From NCBI GenBank assembly GCA_016223105.1, contig JACRPR010000159.1:1-33385 (forward strand): DNA of 33,385 bases, given 5' to 3'. The translations under genes were made by a program, and so were the position numbers. The number at the start of each line of letters is the position of its first letter. Within the stretch, counting starts at the first letter, position 1. Below the pieces are notes generated by a model that saw only the letters and a program-made list of their open reading frames with translations, was not told the origin of the DNA and did no database searches. The DNA comes from Chloroflexota bacterium (GTDB lineage Bacteria; Chloroflexota; Anaerolineae; UBA4142). Shown here piece by piece: positions 15,904 to 22,249 of this stretch.

Positions 15904-16290
15904 TTACGCTTTTGACATGCTGGCTTTGCCTGCCATGAAGAATCCGACTGTGATCAATGCCTGGATCAAGGCGGGCACCCAGGAAATACTCCGGGCTGGC
16001 ATATCGAGAAACGAACCATAGACGCTGACAGCCGCCCACAGGGCAAACAAAAAGGTATAGCCCAGGACGACCAGGTCACGCGTTTTCGATGGCTCGGTAT
16101 TCCGAACCAACCAGGCGATCACGCCCAGTGACAGCATGCCCACACCACCGAGCATGATGCTGAAAGCCGCTGAGACGCTCGAAGCGCCGAGCAGATCAGA
16201 CATTGCCGGTACGACTGGCGCCAACAATGAGAGGATGCCTTGCAAGCTCAGAAAAAACGCCGCGATGATAAACATCACGTTGAGTTTCAT
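15904..16290 (-). CDS. Small four-helix membrane protein
   Basis: 128 residues from ATG 16290 (AGGAGA seven bases upstream; the longer frame adds an implausible leader). Four hydrophobic segments are visible (about 5-27, 39-60, 75-95, 102-122) with short polar loops. No family is recognised. It lies 35 bp behind the MDR oxidoreductase gene on the same strand, so both are probably on one transcript. Function unknown. Confidence 0.8.
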   Translation of the reverse strand: MKLNVMFIIAAFFLSLQGILSLLAPVVPAMSDLLGASSVSAAFSIMLGGVGMLSLGVIAWLVRNTEPSKTRDLVVLGYTFLFALWAAVSVYGSFLDMPARSISWVPALIQALITVGFFMAGKASMSKA

Positions 16291-16325
16291 TTGATATTCT
16301 CCTTTGGCCAAAACTTGTCGCGCGT

Positions 16326-17288
16326 TCAATCACTCTGGGCGATTCGCAAAACGATGCGCCCGCGTCCGCGACGCGTCTCGCTGTGCAAGTGCGCGTGTAC
16401 CGCTTCATCCATCGTGTACACTTTGCGGACGAACGGTTTGAGTTTGCCTGCTTCGACGAGCGCGGTAACTTGGCTGAGAATGTTCGCCAAGTCTTTTGGG
16501 AATCCGACTTGCGCGCATCGCACGCCGTGCTGAGCCGCTTTTTCTTCGGAGGGTGTTCCAATCGTCGAAACCAACATCCCGCCGCGCTTGAGCGTGTGCC
16601 AGGATTCTTCCAGCGTTTCGCCACCGACGCCGTCGAATACCAGGTCAACATCGTGCACGGTGTGCTCGAATTTTGTTTTGGTATAATCAATCACCTCGTC
16701 CGCGCCGAGTGAGCGAACAAACTCGACGTTTTGAGTTGAGGTGGTCGCGATGACATACGCGCCTTTCCAATGCGCGAGTTGCACCGCGTAAATGCCCACG
16801 CCACCGGCGGCGCCGTGAATCAACACGCGTTGCCCGGCTTGTAAATCGCCCAACTCGAACAGACCGCTCCACGCAGTGCGCGCGCCGTGAAGCACCGTTG
16901 CCGCGTGATCGTAATCGAGATTTTTCGGCATCGGCACAATCGTATTCGCGTTCGCGAGCATATACTCGGCATACGAGCCGCGCCCGATATCATACAGCAG
17001 ATTGCCGTAAACCGCTTGACCTTTTTTCAGATTGGTCACGCCGGGTCCGACCTCTTCGACCACGCCTGCCATTTCGATACCGAGTGTTGCCGGAAAAGAT
17101 ATCGGGATCAGGTTTTGCATATAACCCGCGCGCAGGGCAGTGTCAATTGGATTGACGCCTGCCGCATGCACGCGCACCAGAGCTTGACCCTCACCCGGTT
17201 TTTCCGGGCGCGGGATATTTTCCAAAACCAATTCTTGCGCTTGTGCGTATTTGTGCAAACGGATCGCGCGCATTGTCTGCTGAGCCAT
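16326..17288 (-). CDS. Zinc-independent MDR-family quinone oxidoreductase/alcohol dehydrogenase-like
   Basis: 320 residues; GGAGGG six bases before ATG 17288. It has a GroES-like N-terminal half (VHAAGVNPIDTALRAGY, FPATLGIEMAGVVEEVG) and a Rossmann nucleotide-binding half with HGAAGGVGIYAVQLA (about 159-173) and VFDGVGG. The catalytic- and structural-zinc cysteines of classical alcohol dehydrogenases are absent, which places it with NADPH:quinone reductase/enoyl reductase-like MDR enzymes. Expected reaction: NAD(P)H-dependent reduction of a quinone or alkenal; the true substrate is unknown. It is followed by a small membrane protein gene. Confidence 0.92.
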   Translation of the reverse strand: MAQQTMRAIRLHKYAQAQELVLENIPRPEKPGEGQALVRVHAAGVNPIDTALRAGYMQNLIPISFPATLGIEMAGVVEEVGPGVTNLKKGQAVYGNLLYDIGRGSYAEYMLANANTIVPMPKNLDYDHAATVLHGARTAWSGLFELGDLQAGQRVLIHGAAGGVGIYAVQLAHWKGAYVIATTSTQNVEFVRSLGADEVIDYTKTKFEHTVHDVDLVFDGVGGETLEESWHTLKRGGMLVSTIGTPSEEKAAQHGVRCAQVGFPKDLANILSQVTALVEAGKLKPFVRKVYTMDEAVHAHLHSETRRGRGRIVLRIAQSD

Positions 17289-17312
17289 TCTCGTCCCTCC
17301 TGAATATGTGTG

Positions 17313-17329
17313 CCACTCGGTGCGAGTGG
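17313..17329. promoter_or_regulatory. Possible operator upstream of the MDR gene
   Basis: Perfect 7-bp inverted repeat CCACTCG-GTG-CGAGTGG between a TATACT -10-like hexamer (minus strand, near 17350) and the ribosome binding site. No good -35 was found, so only the palindrome is clear. Confidence 0.35.
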
Positions 17330-17402
17330 AAATTTTTATTTACCAGTGAGTATACTATTGGATCGAGCGTGTGATCTAAAAAATTCGTTAGTGATTTTGA
17401 CG

Positions 17403-17442
17403 AAGAATCCAGGTTTCCGCGAGGCGAGAAACCTGGATTCTT
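17403..17442. terminator. Strong hairpin with T-run
   Basis: Arms AAGAATCCAGGTTTC (17403-17417) and GAAACCTGGATTCTT (17428-17442) are perfect inverted repeats followed by further T residues on the plus strand. It sits at the 3' end of the Type ISP remnant and upstream of the MDR gene. Confidence 0.7.
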
Positions 17443-17443
17443 T

Positions 17444-18013
17444 TTACTTTGGCATCTGTTCGATAATCTTCATCGTCGCGACGCTGATGGTGCAGACACG
17501 CTGGAGCAGTTCGATCACCTGTTCTTTGTAATCCGCGAATCGGTACGTGTTGAATTTTTCGCGGATGGTCGGGTCTTTGGGCGCGCGTTCCTTGTACCGT
17601 TCGAGAATCCATTCGAGCGCGGAGTATGTGCCGAGCCGATAGTCCCACGCTTCCGGCGGAATGCCGCTCAACCTGGTGTGCGTGTCAATTTCGATGTCGC
17701 CGGTTTCTTTACGCGCGATGAGACGCGGCTTCAGACCCGAAGGGTTTTGGAAACCCTTCGGGTCTTTTTGGTCAACGCGTTTCAACCCAAACGGTTTCGC
17801 CGTTTCATAATTCAAATGCAAATCCATCAACTGCTTGCCCCAGGTTGCCCATTGCCAAAAATCGTCGTAAAACGGAATGCGCGGAAATTCGCGTTTGAGA
17901 TTGAGCGCGTATTTTTCGCGGTACGCCGGATGATGCAGAATGGCGTAGGCGTAATGGAAAATGTCTTCGCGGGTGAGGTAAAAGGATACAATCGAGCAAG
18001 GTACAAACGTCCT
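17444..18013 (-). pseudogene. 3' remnant of a Type ISP restriction-modification gene (C-terminal specificity end)
   Basis: An open frame of 189 codons with no start of its own, beginning directly after the TAA of the REC-TIR gene and in the same frame as it. The translation matches the C-terminal end of Type ISP restriction-modification enzymes: TREDIFHYAYAILHHPAYR, LKREFPRIPFYDDFWQWATW, LSGIPPEAWDYRLG, SALEWILERYKE and DPTIREKFNTYRFADYKEQV. The whole enzyme is usually well over 1000 residues (nuclease, helicase, methyltransferase, specificity); only the last part of the specificity domain is left. A 33-bp palindrome (17733-17765) is embedded in frame. The matching N-terminal fragment lies at 18841-18990. 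Translation is unlikely except by read-through from the upstream gene. Confidence 0.8.
17733..17765. repeat. AGACCCGAAGG palindrome, copy 3, in frame inside coding sequence
   Basis: Perfect 15-bp arms AGACCCGAAGGGTTT and AAACCCTTCGGGTCT with a 3-base loop; 33 bp, i.e. 11 codons. On the coding strand the surrounding peptide reads DQKDPKGFQNPSGLKPR. It belongs to the same family as copies at 14453 and 15287. Confidence 0.85.
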
Positions 18014-18844
18014 TTATTTACGCAAGCTTGCACGCGCTTGCAATGAAAGGACTAAGCGATCATATCCTTTTTCGTCAAAGAGATTAACCCATTGCCATTT
18101 TCGAAGTCGCTCTGGAAGTTCACACTCCTCCAGTTTGACGGGGATGAGGTAGATTGTGCCTTCGGGTTGCTCATCTGCTACATCGAGCGCATATCTGATT
18201 TCCTTTTGTACATAACCGCTTTTATTTATTGAGCCGCGAGAAAGGCAAACGAGTACGACATCACTGTTGCGAACCGCATTAGGAATCTCATATGCCCAAT
18301 CTTGTCCTGGTAGCAAAGATTCTTCGTCAAGCCAAGGGGCGAACCCGTCATCTAATAAGTGACGGTAAAGTTTGCGGACGGTCTCTTTGTCGCCAGACGA
18401 GTGGCAAAGGAATATTTTCAAGGCGTGTTCAACCATGGATTCATCAGTAATAGATTTCTTTTTATGTTCGATCCCATGCCTGTACAGTCCCAACTCGATA
18501 GCATTGCGAAGTTCGTGTATTTCGAACGGAGTGACGAGATAGCCAAATGCTTCTGTAATCTTGGCGCGTTGTAACGTTTCGTCATCATCGTGCGTAGTGA
18601 TATAAATAACTGGAATATCCAATTGTGCGCGGACTTGCACTGCTGTCTCAATGCCATCCATCTTTCCTCGCAGGTGAGTGTTCATCAACACGAGGTCTGG
18701 CTTGGTTTCCTTCGCTGTTTGGATCGCTAGCTCACCAGATGGAACGATGCCGATGACAATGTAGCCAATTCGCTTGAGTTTCAACTCCAAACTTTTGGCG
18801 GCGATGAATTCACCATCGATAATCAAGATTCGTTTGTTGCTCAT
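18014..18844 (-). CDS. Degenerate receiver-TIR domain fusion protein
   Basis: 276 residues. Residues 1-122 form a receiver domain closely related to that of the nearby REC-GGDEF protein (about 74 of the first 120 positions identical by hand count), but the phosphorylation pocket is lost: D11 is Gly, phospho-acceptor D55 is Asn, K105 is Thr. Residues about 140-270 are a TIR domain: ALKIFLCHSSGDKE, FAPWLDEESLLPGQDW, SDVVLVCLSRGSINKSG and YVQKEIRYAL, with E215 where TIR NADases carry their catalytic glutamate. It could be a nucleotide-degrading defence effector gated by a pseudo-receiver, or a signalling scaffold. The start ATG overlaps the stop of the preceding Type ISP remnant (ATGA) and has GGAG upstream. 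The region is visibly more AT-rich than its surroundings, in line with transfer. Confidence 0.9.
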   Translation of the reverse strand: MSNKRILIIDGEFIAAKSLELKLKRIGYIVIGIVPSGELAIQTAKETKPDLVLMNTHLRGKMDGIETAVQVRAQLDIPVIYITTHDDDETLQRAKITEAFGYLVTPFEIHELRNAIELGLYRHGIEHKKKSITDESMVEHALKIFLCHSSGDKETVRKLYRHLLDDGFAPWLDEESLLPGQDWAYEIPNAVRNSDVVLVCLSRGSINKSGYVQKEIRYALDVADEQPEGTIYLIPVKLEECELPERLRKWQWVNLFDEKGYDRLVLSLQARASLRK

Positions 18845-18990
18845 TCGTGCTCCATTTGTCGAGCGCGTGAAATTGCGGACGCGAACTCTATCGGTTTCCT
18901 ATTACGCAAAGTCGCTTCGTTGCGCGAACCGCCGTACCGAATAATTTTTTCGACCTGGGCGTAATAGTGTTGGATGAGCTGGAGGGACAT
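18841..18990 (-). pseudogene. 5' remnant of a Type ISP restriction-modification gene
   Basis: A 49-codon frame starting with ATG 18990. Its first 30 or so residues (MSLQLIQHYYAQVEKIIRYG, then GSRNEATLRN) match the N-terminal start of Type ISP-like restriction-modification proteins, where YGGSRNE is characteristic. After that the sequence no longer looks like the family and ends in TGA overlapping the REC-TIR start codon. It begins immediately after the stop of the small gene at 18991. Together with 17444-18013 it brackets the REC-TIR gene. As the motif is short, recognition is good but not certain. Confidence 0.65.
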
Positions 18991-19287
18991 TTACAATCCG
19001 TCAAAAAATTTTTTACGCAAACTCTTGCGTGCGGGAGGCTCGAGGAATCCTTTACGACGAAGCAGTTCAGATACACGCTGGTTATACTTTCTAAATTCGC
19101 GTTCTGCTTGCGCTTTCTCCTCAGCGGCGGCATTGGCGGGATAAATGATCCAGTCCCGATAAGCGGGCAAATTCTTTGGCTTGCCAGACGCATAGAGTCG
19201 GCAATGCCCATCACTTGTCATTCGATGCGACGCATAAAAATCAAGATACTCGCCGTGTTCGTCTTCGCCAAATCGGTAATGCACCAA
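18991..19287 (-). CDS. Small unrecognised protein upstream of the Type ISP remnant
   Basis: 98 residues if it starts at TTG 19287; the frame stays open back to 19362 but holds no ATG, and no ribosome binding site is seen, so the start is uncertain or the gene is damaged. The protein is charged and soluble (VHYRFGEDEHGEYLDFYASH, then EEKAQAEREFRKYNQRVSELL). No family is recognised. Its stop abuts the ATG of the Type ISP 5' remnant, suggesting it once belonged to the same operon. A promoter-like sequence lies at 19339-19368. Confidence 0.5.
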   Translation of the reverse strand: MVHYRFGEDEHGEYLDFYASHRMTSDGHCRLYASGKPKNLPAYRDWIIYPANAAAEEKAQAEREFRKYNQRVSELLRRKGFLEPPARKSLRKKFFDGL

Positions 19288-19338
19288 CTTGCAAGGATCG
19301 CGCCGCTCGATAATTGGCGTTTGGTTTTTCGTTTTGCA

Positions 19339-19368
19339 AGCATAGCTGTCATTGTGCCGATTCTACAA
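19339..19368 (-). promoter_or_regulatory. Promoter-like sequence
   Basis: Minus strand TTGTAG (19368-19363), 18 bases, TATGCT (19344-19339), upstream of the small gene ending at 18991. Confidence 0.4.
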
Positions 19369-19370
19369 TC

Positions 19371-19396
19371 GAGTGCCAGTCTTTATGCTGGCACTC
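19371..19396. repeat. GAGTGCCAG hairpin
   Basis: Perfect 9-bp arms GAGTGCCAG (19371-19379) and CTGGCACTC (19388-19396) with an 8-base loop. No T-run follows directly. The gap 19288-19530 holds only this, the next palindrome and the promoter-like sequence. Confidence 0.6.
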
Positions 19397-19486
19397 GAAA
19401 TTTCGCCAAATCAATCGGACCAGGCGCGCGTCCGTTGGTTTTTGGTGTTGTCCGTTGTAATCGGGTTGGGGGAACGAATTCAAATG

Positions 19487-19520
19487 CAGACTTGCAAAGT
19501 TTTCGGAACTTTAAGTCTTG
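19487..19520. repeat. CAGACTT...AAGTCT palindrome (imperfect)
   Basis: CAGACTTGCAAAGTT (19487-19501) and AACTTTAAGTCTTG (19507-19520) are imperfect inverted repeats around TTCGG. It is clearly related to the palindrome at 29456-29492, so it is a dispersed family. Confidence 0.6.
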
Positions 19521-19530
19521 ATGGCACGAT

Positions 19531-19797
19531 TTATTTTGCGCTTGTCACAAACTGATGGACAACATTAGTCAACAAGGTTTGATACGGCACGCCCGCTTGC
19601 TTGGCTTTGCGCTTGAGCATTTCAAAATCATCGGCGGGCAAGGTCACATAGACCAGCATATTTTTCTCAAGCCAGGATGCGGCGTATTCCTGGTAACGCT
19701 TGATCTCATGTTGCAAGCGATTGACGCTGTGCCATTCGCCGCGCTCGTAGGATTCGAGCAATTCATTATCCTCATGATTCGAATCAACTATCGTCAT
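19531..19797 (-). CDS. CopG/ribbon-helix-helix antitoxin-like protein, apparently without a toxin
   Basis: 88 residues from ATG 19797 (GGGGA five bases upstream). The layout is that of CopG-type antitoxins: an acidic helical start (ELLESYERGEWHSVNRL), EIKRYQEYA, then the MLVYVTLPADDFEMLKRKAK strand-helix and AGVPYQTLLTNVVHQFV. It should bind DNA as a dimer and repress its own promoter. Such genes normally sit beside a BrnT- or RelE-like toxin, but neither side has one: the promoter lies directly upstream and about 240 bp without a gene follows. It may be an orphan antitoxin that neutralises a toxin encoded elsewhere. Confidence 0.8.
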   Translation of the reverse strand: MTIVDSNHEDNELLESYERGEWHSVNRLQHEIKRYQEYAASWLEKNMLVYVTLPADDFEMLKRKAKQAGVPYQTLLTNVVHQFVTSAK

Positions 19798-19822
19798 CTT
19801 GTCCCCTGACATCTTGGCAAAG

Positions 19823-19851
19823 AGTATAGAGCAAAGTCAAATGTGCGTCAA
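19823..19851 (-). promoter_or_regulatory. Sigma70-type promoter of the antitoxin-like gene
   Basis: Minus strand TTGACG (19851-19846), 17 bases, TATACT (19828-19823); the predicted transcript starts about 19 bases before the ATG. Confidence 0.75.
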
Positions 19852-19857
19852 GCATTA

Positions 19858-20079
19858 TGCACATCATCCTTGAAAAGATTGAGCAAACGCGTTTCGAGCG
19901 CGGCGAGTTGACGCGGCGCGGGCGCGCGCGAACAAAACGCCAATATCGAGATCGCTATCGCGCCGCGCGTCGCCACGCGCGCGCGCACCGAACACCACGA
20001 TCAATTCGACGGCGTAACGGCGCGCGAGCGTTTTTAATTTGATGCGCTGATTCCGATCAAGCGTCAAGACTTGGTTCAT
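19858..20079 (-). pseudogene. Frameshifted, shortened MNT-type nucleotidyltransferase
   Basis: ATG 20079 opens a frame with the MntA-like nucleotidyltransferase core LIVVFGARARGDARRDSDLDIGVLF, including the paired aspartates of DLDIG. After VLFAR the reading frame turns into low-complexity RARAAS..., while the neighbouring frame continues as APAPRQLAALETRLLNLFKDDV, which is what the family has there. A one-base shift within the GC-repeat near 19920-19935 is therefore likely. The rest of the domain is missing, replaced by the antitoxin promoter region. The gene starts 4 bp after the Uma2 stop. No HEPN partner is present. A sequencing error in the GC run could mimic the shift, but not the truncation. 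Confidence 0.6.
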
Positions 20080-20083
20080 CGGA

Positions 20084-20557
20084 TCACTTGAAATTGATTT
20101 TGAAACGCGGCGCGAGGCGGCTGGATTTGATCGCGCCGGTGTGAGTAAAAATTTTTAGATTGCCGCGCTCGTCCACCGTCCACACTTTTTGCGCGCCGCG
20201 CGCCAAGTACAACTCGATCTTGAAATTGATCGCGGCGCGTGAATTGGAGGGCGAAATAATTTCAACGCAGAGTTCCGGCGCGCGCGCGTATGGTGTCGTA
20301 TCGCCGTGTTCGGCAATGAACGCATCGCTCGCCCAACAGACATCGGCTACCTTTACACCGTCCGAAGTTTGAATCGAACATCCATTGATGACGCGTCCGT
20401 TTTTTTTCTTTTTCGATAACGCGACCGCGACGGCGACTTGAAGCATGCCATGCCGGTTCGTCGCCGGACTCATCAGCAATTGCCCGAATTTGTTCTGTTC
20501 GATTTTGAATGGCAGGTTTTGTAAAAGCGGGTGATTGATGACGCGCGACCATTCCAT
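20084..20557 (-). CDS. Uma2-family (DUF820) PD-(D/E)XK nuclease-like protein
   Basis: 157 residues from ATG 20557 (GGAGG six bases upstream, promoter just before). The Uma2 pattern is present: VKVADVCWASDAF, APELCVEIISPSNS, then KIELYLARGAQKVWTVDERG. The D, ExI and K positions form the putative PD-(D/E)XK active site. The family is very abundant in Cyanobacteria and Chloroflexota and its role is unknown; many copies look mobile. It is followed by the nucleotidyltransferase remnant. Confidence 0.88.
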   Translation of the reverse strand: MEWSRVINHPLLQNLPFKIEQNKFGQLLMSPATNRHGMLQVAVAVALSKKKKNGRVINGCSIQTSDGVKVADVCWASDAFIAEHGDTTPYARAPELCVEIISPSNSRAAINFKIELYLARGAQKVWTVDERGNLKIFTHTGAIKSSRLAPRFKINFK

Positions 20558-20579
20558 CGTTGCCTCCGTTTCGGCAGAT

Positions 20580-20608
20580 AGCATAACATTGATTTTGAAC
20601 CTGGTCAA
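20580..20608 (-). promoter_or_regulatory. Sigma70-type promoter of the Uma2 gene
   Basis: Minus strand TTGACC (20608-20603), 17 bases, TATGCT (20585-20580), about 16 bases from transcript start to ATG. Confidence 0.7.
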
Positions 20609-20627
20609 ACAAGGTAGCTGGAAATTA

Positions 20628-22196
20628 TTATTTGCGCGCACCTATTGCGATACGATGGATACGCTGTAATCCGCCTAAAAGGAAAAACCCTGCAAACATT
20701 AGAGCAAAGAACATTGCTGTCTCGTACAAAAAGATCGCGCCGATTGCCCAGAACAACCAAATGATCCAACCGCTGGCGATGGAACGTAAGGTGGCGCGAA
20801 AAGCATAGCGGATTGCTTGCCGAGCGGCACCTGCTTCCGTTGTTGTTCTTGAGACACGCCGCCACGGAATATAAAGCCCGAGCAAAATCGAAATGATCGC
20901 AAGGAATCCGGCTCCAGTGCCGAACAACATAACTAAATAGCCGAATAGCTTGTCCGACAAAGCGGTGTTGCCGCTTGTAGTGGGAAACCAGAACCAGATC
21001 AGAAACACGATTGGCGCGCCAATCAGGAACAAGCCGGGCGTAATGTCCCCGATGGAGCGCGATCGCGATCCTGCGCCAGATTGAGATGGCAGAATCCACC
21101 ACGCGTAGAAACTAGCGGCGATGAAAATGGCGATGCCGATGACTAGCCACAATGCAAGTTCGAGCGCAATGATCGTTGGGATCATGAATGGACTATCTGG
21201 TAACATTGGGGTTGGCTTGGCTTCCATTACGGCATGTCTTTCCCAGATTCCGCCCGGCATACGCACAATTATTCCTTCGTTACGAATTGCCGCGATCAAT
21301 ACTGGTTCGCCATTAAGCGAGAGCGCGGCAAGATCATTCAGGGTTAGATCGAGTCCTTTGTCGCACGGCGGTGCGAAATTGGCACGGGTCATGAAAATTC
21401 GTCGCCCTGCAGGAACGCCCCAGGCGACGCGCCAGGTTTTGCCGCCATCGTTTGATTCTTCAATCGTTTGCTCCCAACCATTGCCGCGAAAACAAATTGC
21501 GGAATTGTCTGGCAAGCAGAAGGGCTGATTTGAATTGCGGTATGTTTGCAGTGCCTGACTGACTCCGATTGGTGGATTTTCTCTAATTGCCCAAGTGCGC
21601 CCTAGGTCTCCGCTTTCGAGAATGGTGGATGAGCCAGGCATATACGCGGCATAGATCTGTGAATCCGCAGTTACGATTCTCCAAACGTTCGGAATCGGCG
21701 CGCAGGTGGTTGCCAGTGAAGCGAGCGATCCCGCACCGAGCGCAAACCATTCGAGCCATTGTTTGCGCGAAGTGTGCCGCTCCGCGCGCGGAAATTTTTT
21801 CCACAAAAACCAAGCCGGGACAAGGATGGGTAGAGCAATCAAATCAGTTGGATCGAGAACAATTTGCGTTGGCACATTCAAGAAAAATGAGATCGTATCT
21901 TTAGCAAATGCGTTCGCGTTTGGCGCGGTCTTGATGAGCGTGAAGCATACCGCGGTCAAGCCAAACGCGATTGCGCCAACGCGATGTGTTGATATGCGGA
22001 AACGCTCCAAGCCAATGCCAAGCACAATCGCACAAAGAAATGGAAAAAAGAACAAGCCGGTTACGTCACTCAATTTGCCGGTGAGCCAGGATGGATTTGC
22101 CAATTTGAGAAGATGATCGTTGAGGAGCAGAATCCCAATGCTTGTGAGTGTCGCGGGATGGGTCAGACATCGCAGACTTGTGTTCAATGTGTTCAT
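20628..22196 (-). CDS. Polytopic membrane protein with two Asp-box motifs
   Basis: 522 residues from ATG 22196 (AGGAGA about ten bases upstream). The N-terminal part (1 to about 165) has about four hydrophobic segments. The middle (about 170-350) is a hydrophilic, probably extracytoplasmic domain with two Asp-box sequences, ESGDLGRTW and SNDGGKTW, as found in sialidase/BNR beta-propellers and photosystem assembly factors. The C-terminal part has five or more hydrophobic segments. Two Asp-boxes make at most a partial propeller. No family name can be given. It follows the aldo/keto reductase gene by about 40 bp. Confidence 0.82.
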   Translation of the reverse strand: MNTLNTSLRCLTHPATLTSIGILLLNDHLLKLANPSWLTGKLSDVTGLFFFPFLCAIVLGIGLERFRISTHRVGAIAFGLTAVCFTLIKTAPNANAFAKDTISFFLNVPTQIVLDPTDLIALPILVPAWFLWKKFPRAERHTSRKQWLEWFALGAGSLASLATTCAPIPNVWRIVTADSQIYAAYMPGSSTILESGDLGRTWAIRENPPIGVSQALQTYRNSNQPFCLPDNSAICFRGNGWEQTIEESNDGGKTWRVAWGVPAGRRIFMTRANFAPPCDKGLDLTLNDLAALSLNGEPVLIAAIRNEGIIVRMPGGIWERHAVMEAKPTPMLPDSPFMIPTIIALELALWLVIGIAIFIAASFYAWWILPSQSGAGSRSRSIGDITPGLFLIGAPIVFLIWFWFPTTSGNTALSDKLFGYLVMLFGTGAGFLAIISILLGLYIPWRRVSRTTTEAGAARQAIRYAFRATLRSIASGWIIWLFWAIGAIFLYETAMFFALMFAGFFLLGGLQRIHRIAIGARK

Positions 22197-22230
22197 CGCG
22201 GGGGTTCTCCTTTGTAATGTCGCAAATTGT

Positions 22231-22249
22231 CGCAAATTAGAAATTTGCG
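22231..22249. repeat. Short palindrome overlapping the aldo/keto reductase stop
   Basis: CGCAAATT-AGA-AATTTGCG with perfect 8-bp arms; the stop codon TAA of the reductase (22237-22239) lies inside it. A direct repeat of TGTCGCAAATT adjoins it. Confidence 0.5.

Noticed and set aside
19224..19352. Short ATG frame (MTAMLAKRK...) at the start of the small gene ending at 18991
   Set aside because: About 42 codons, out of frame with the longer coding-like sequence; no ribosome site or family match.
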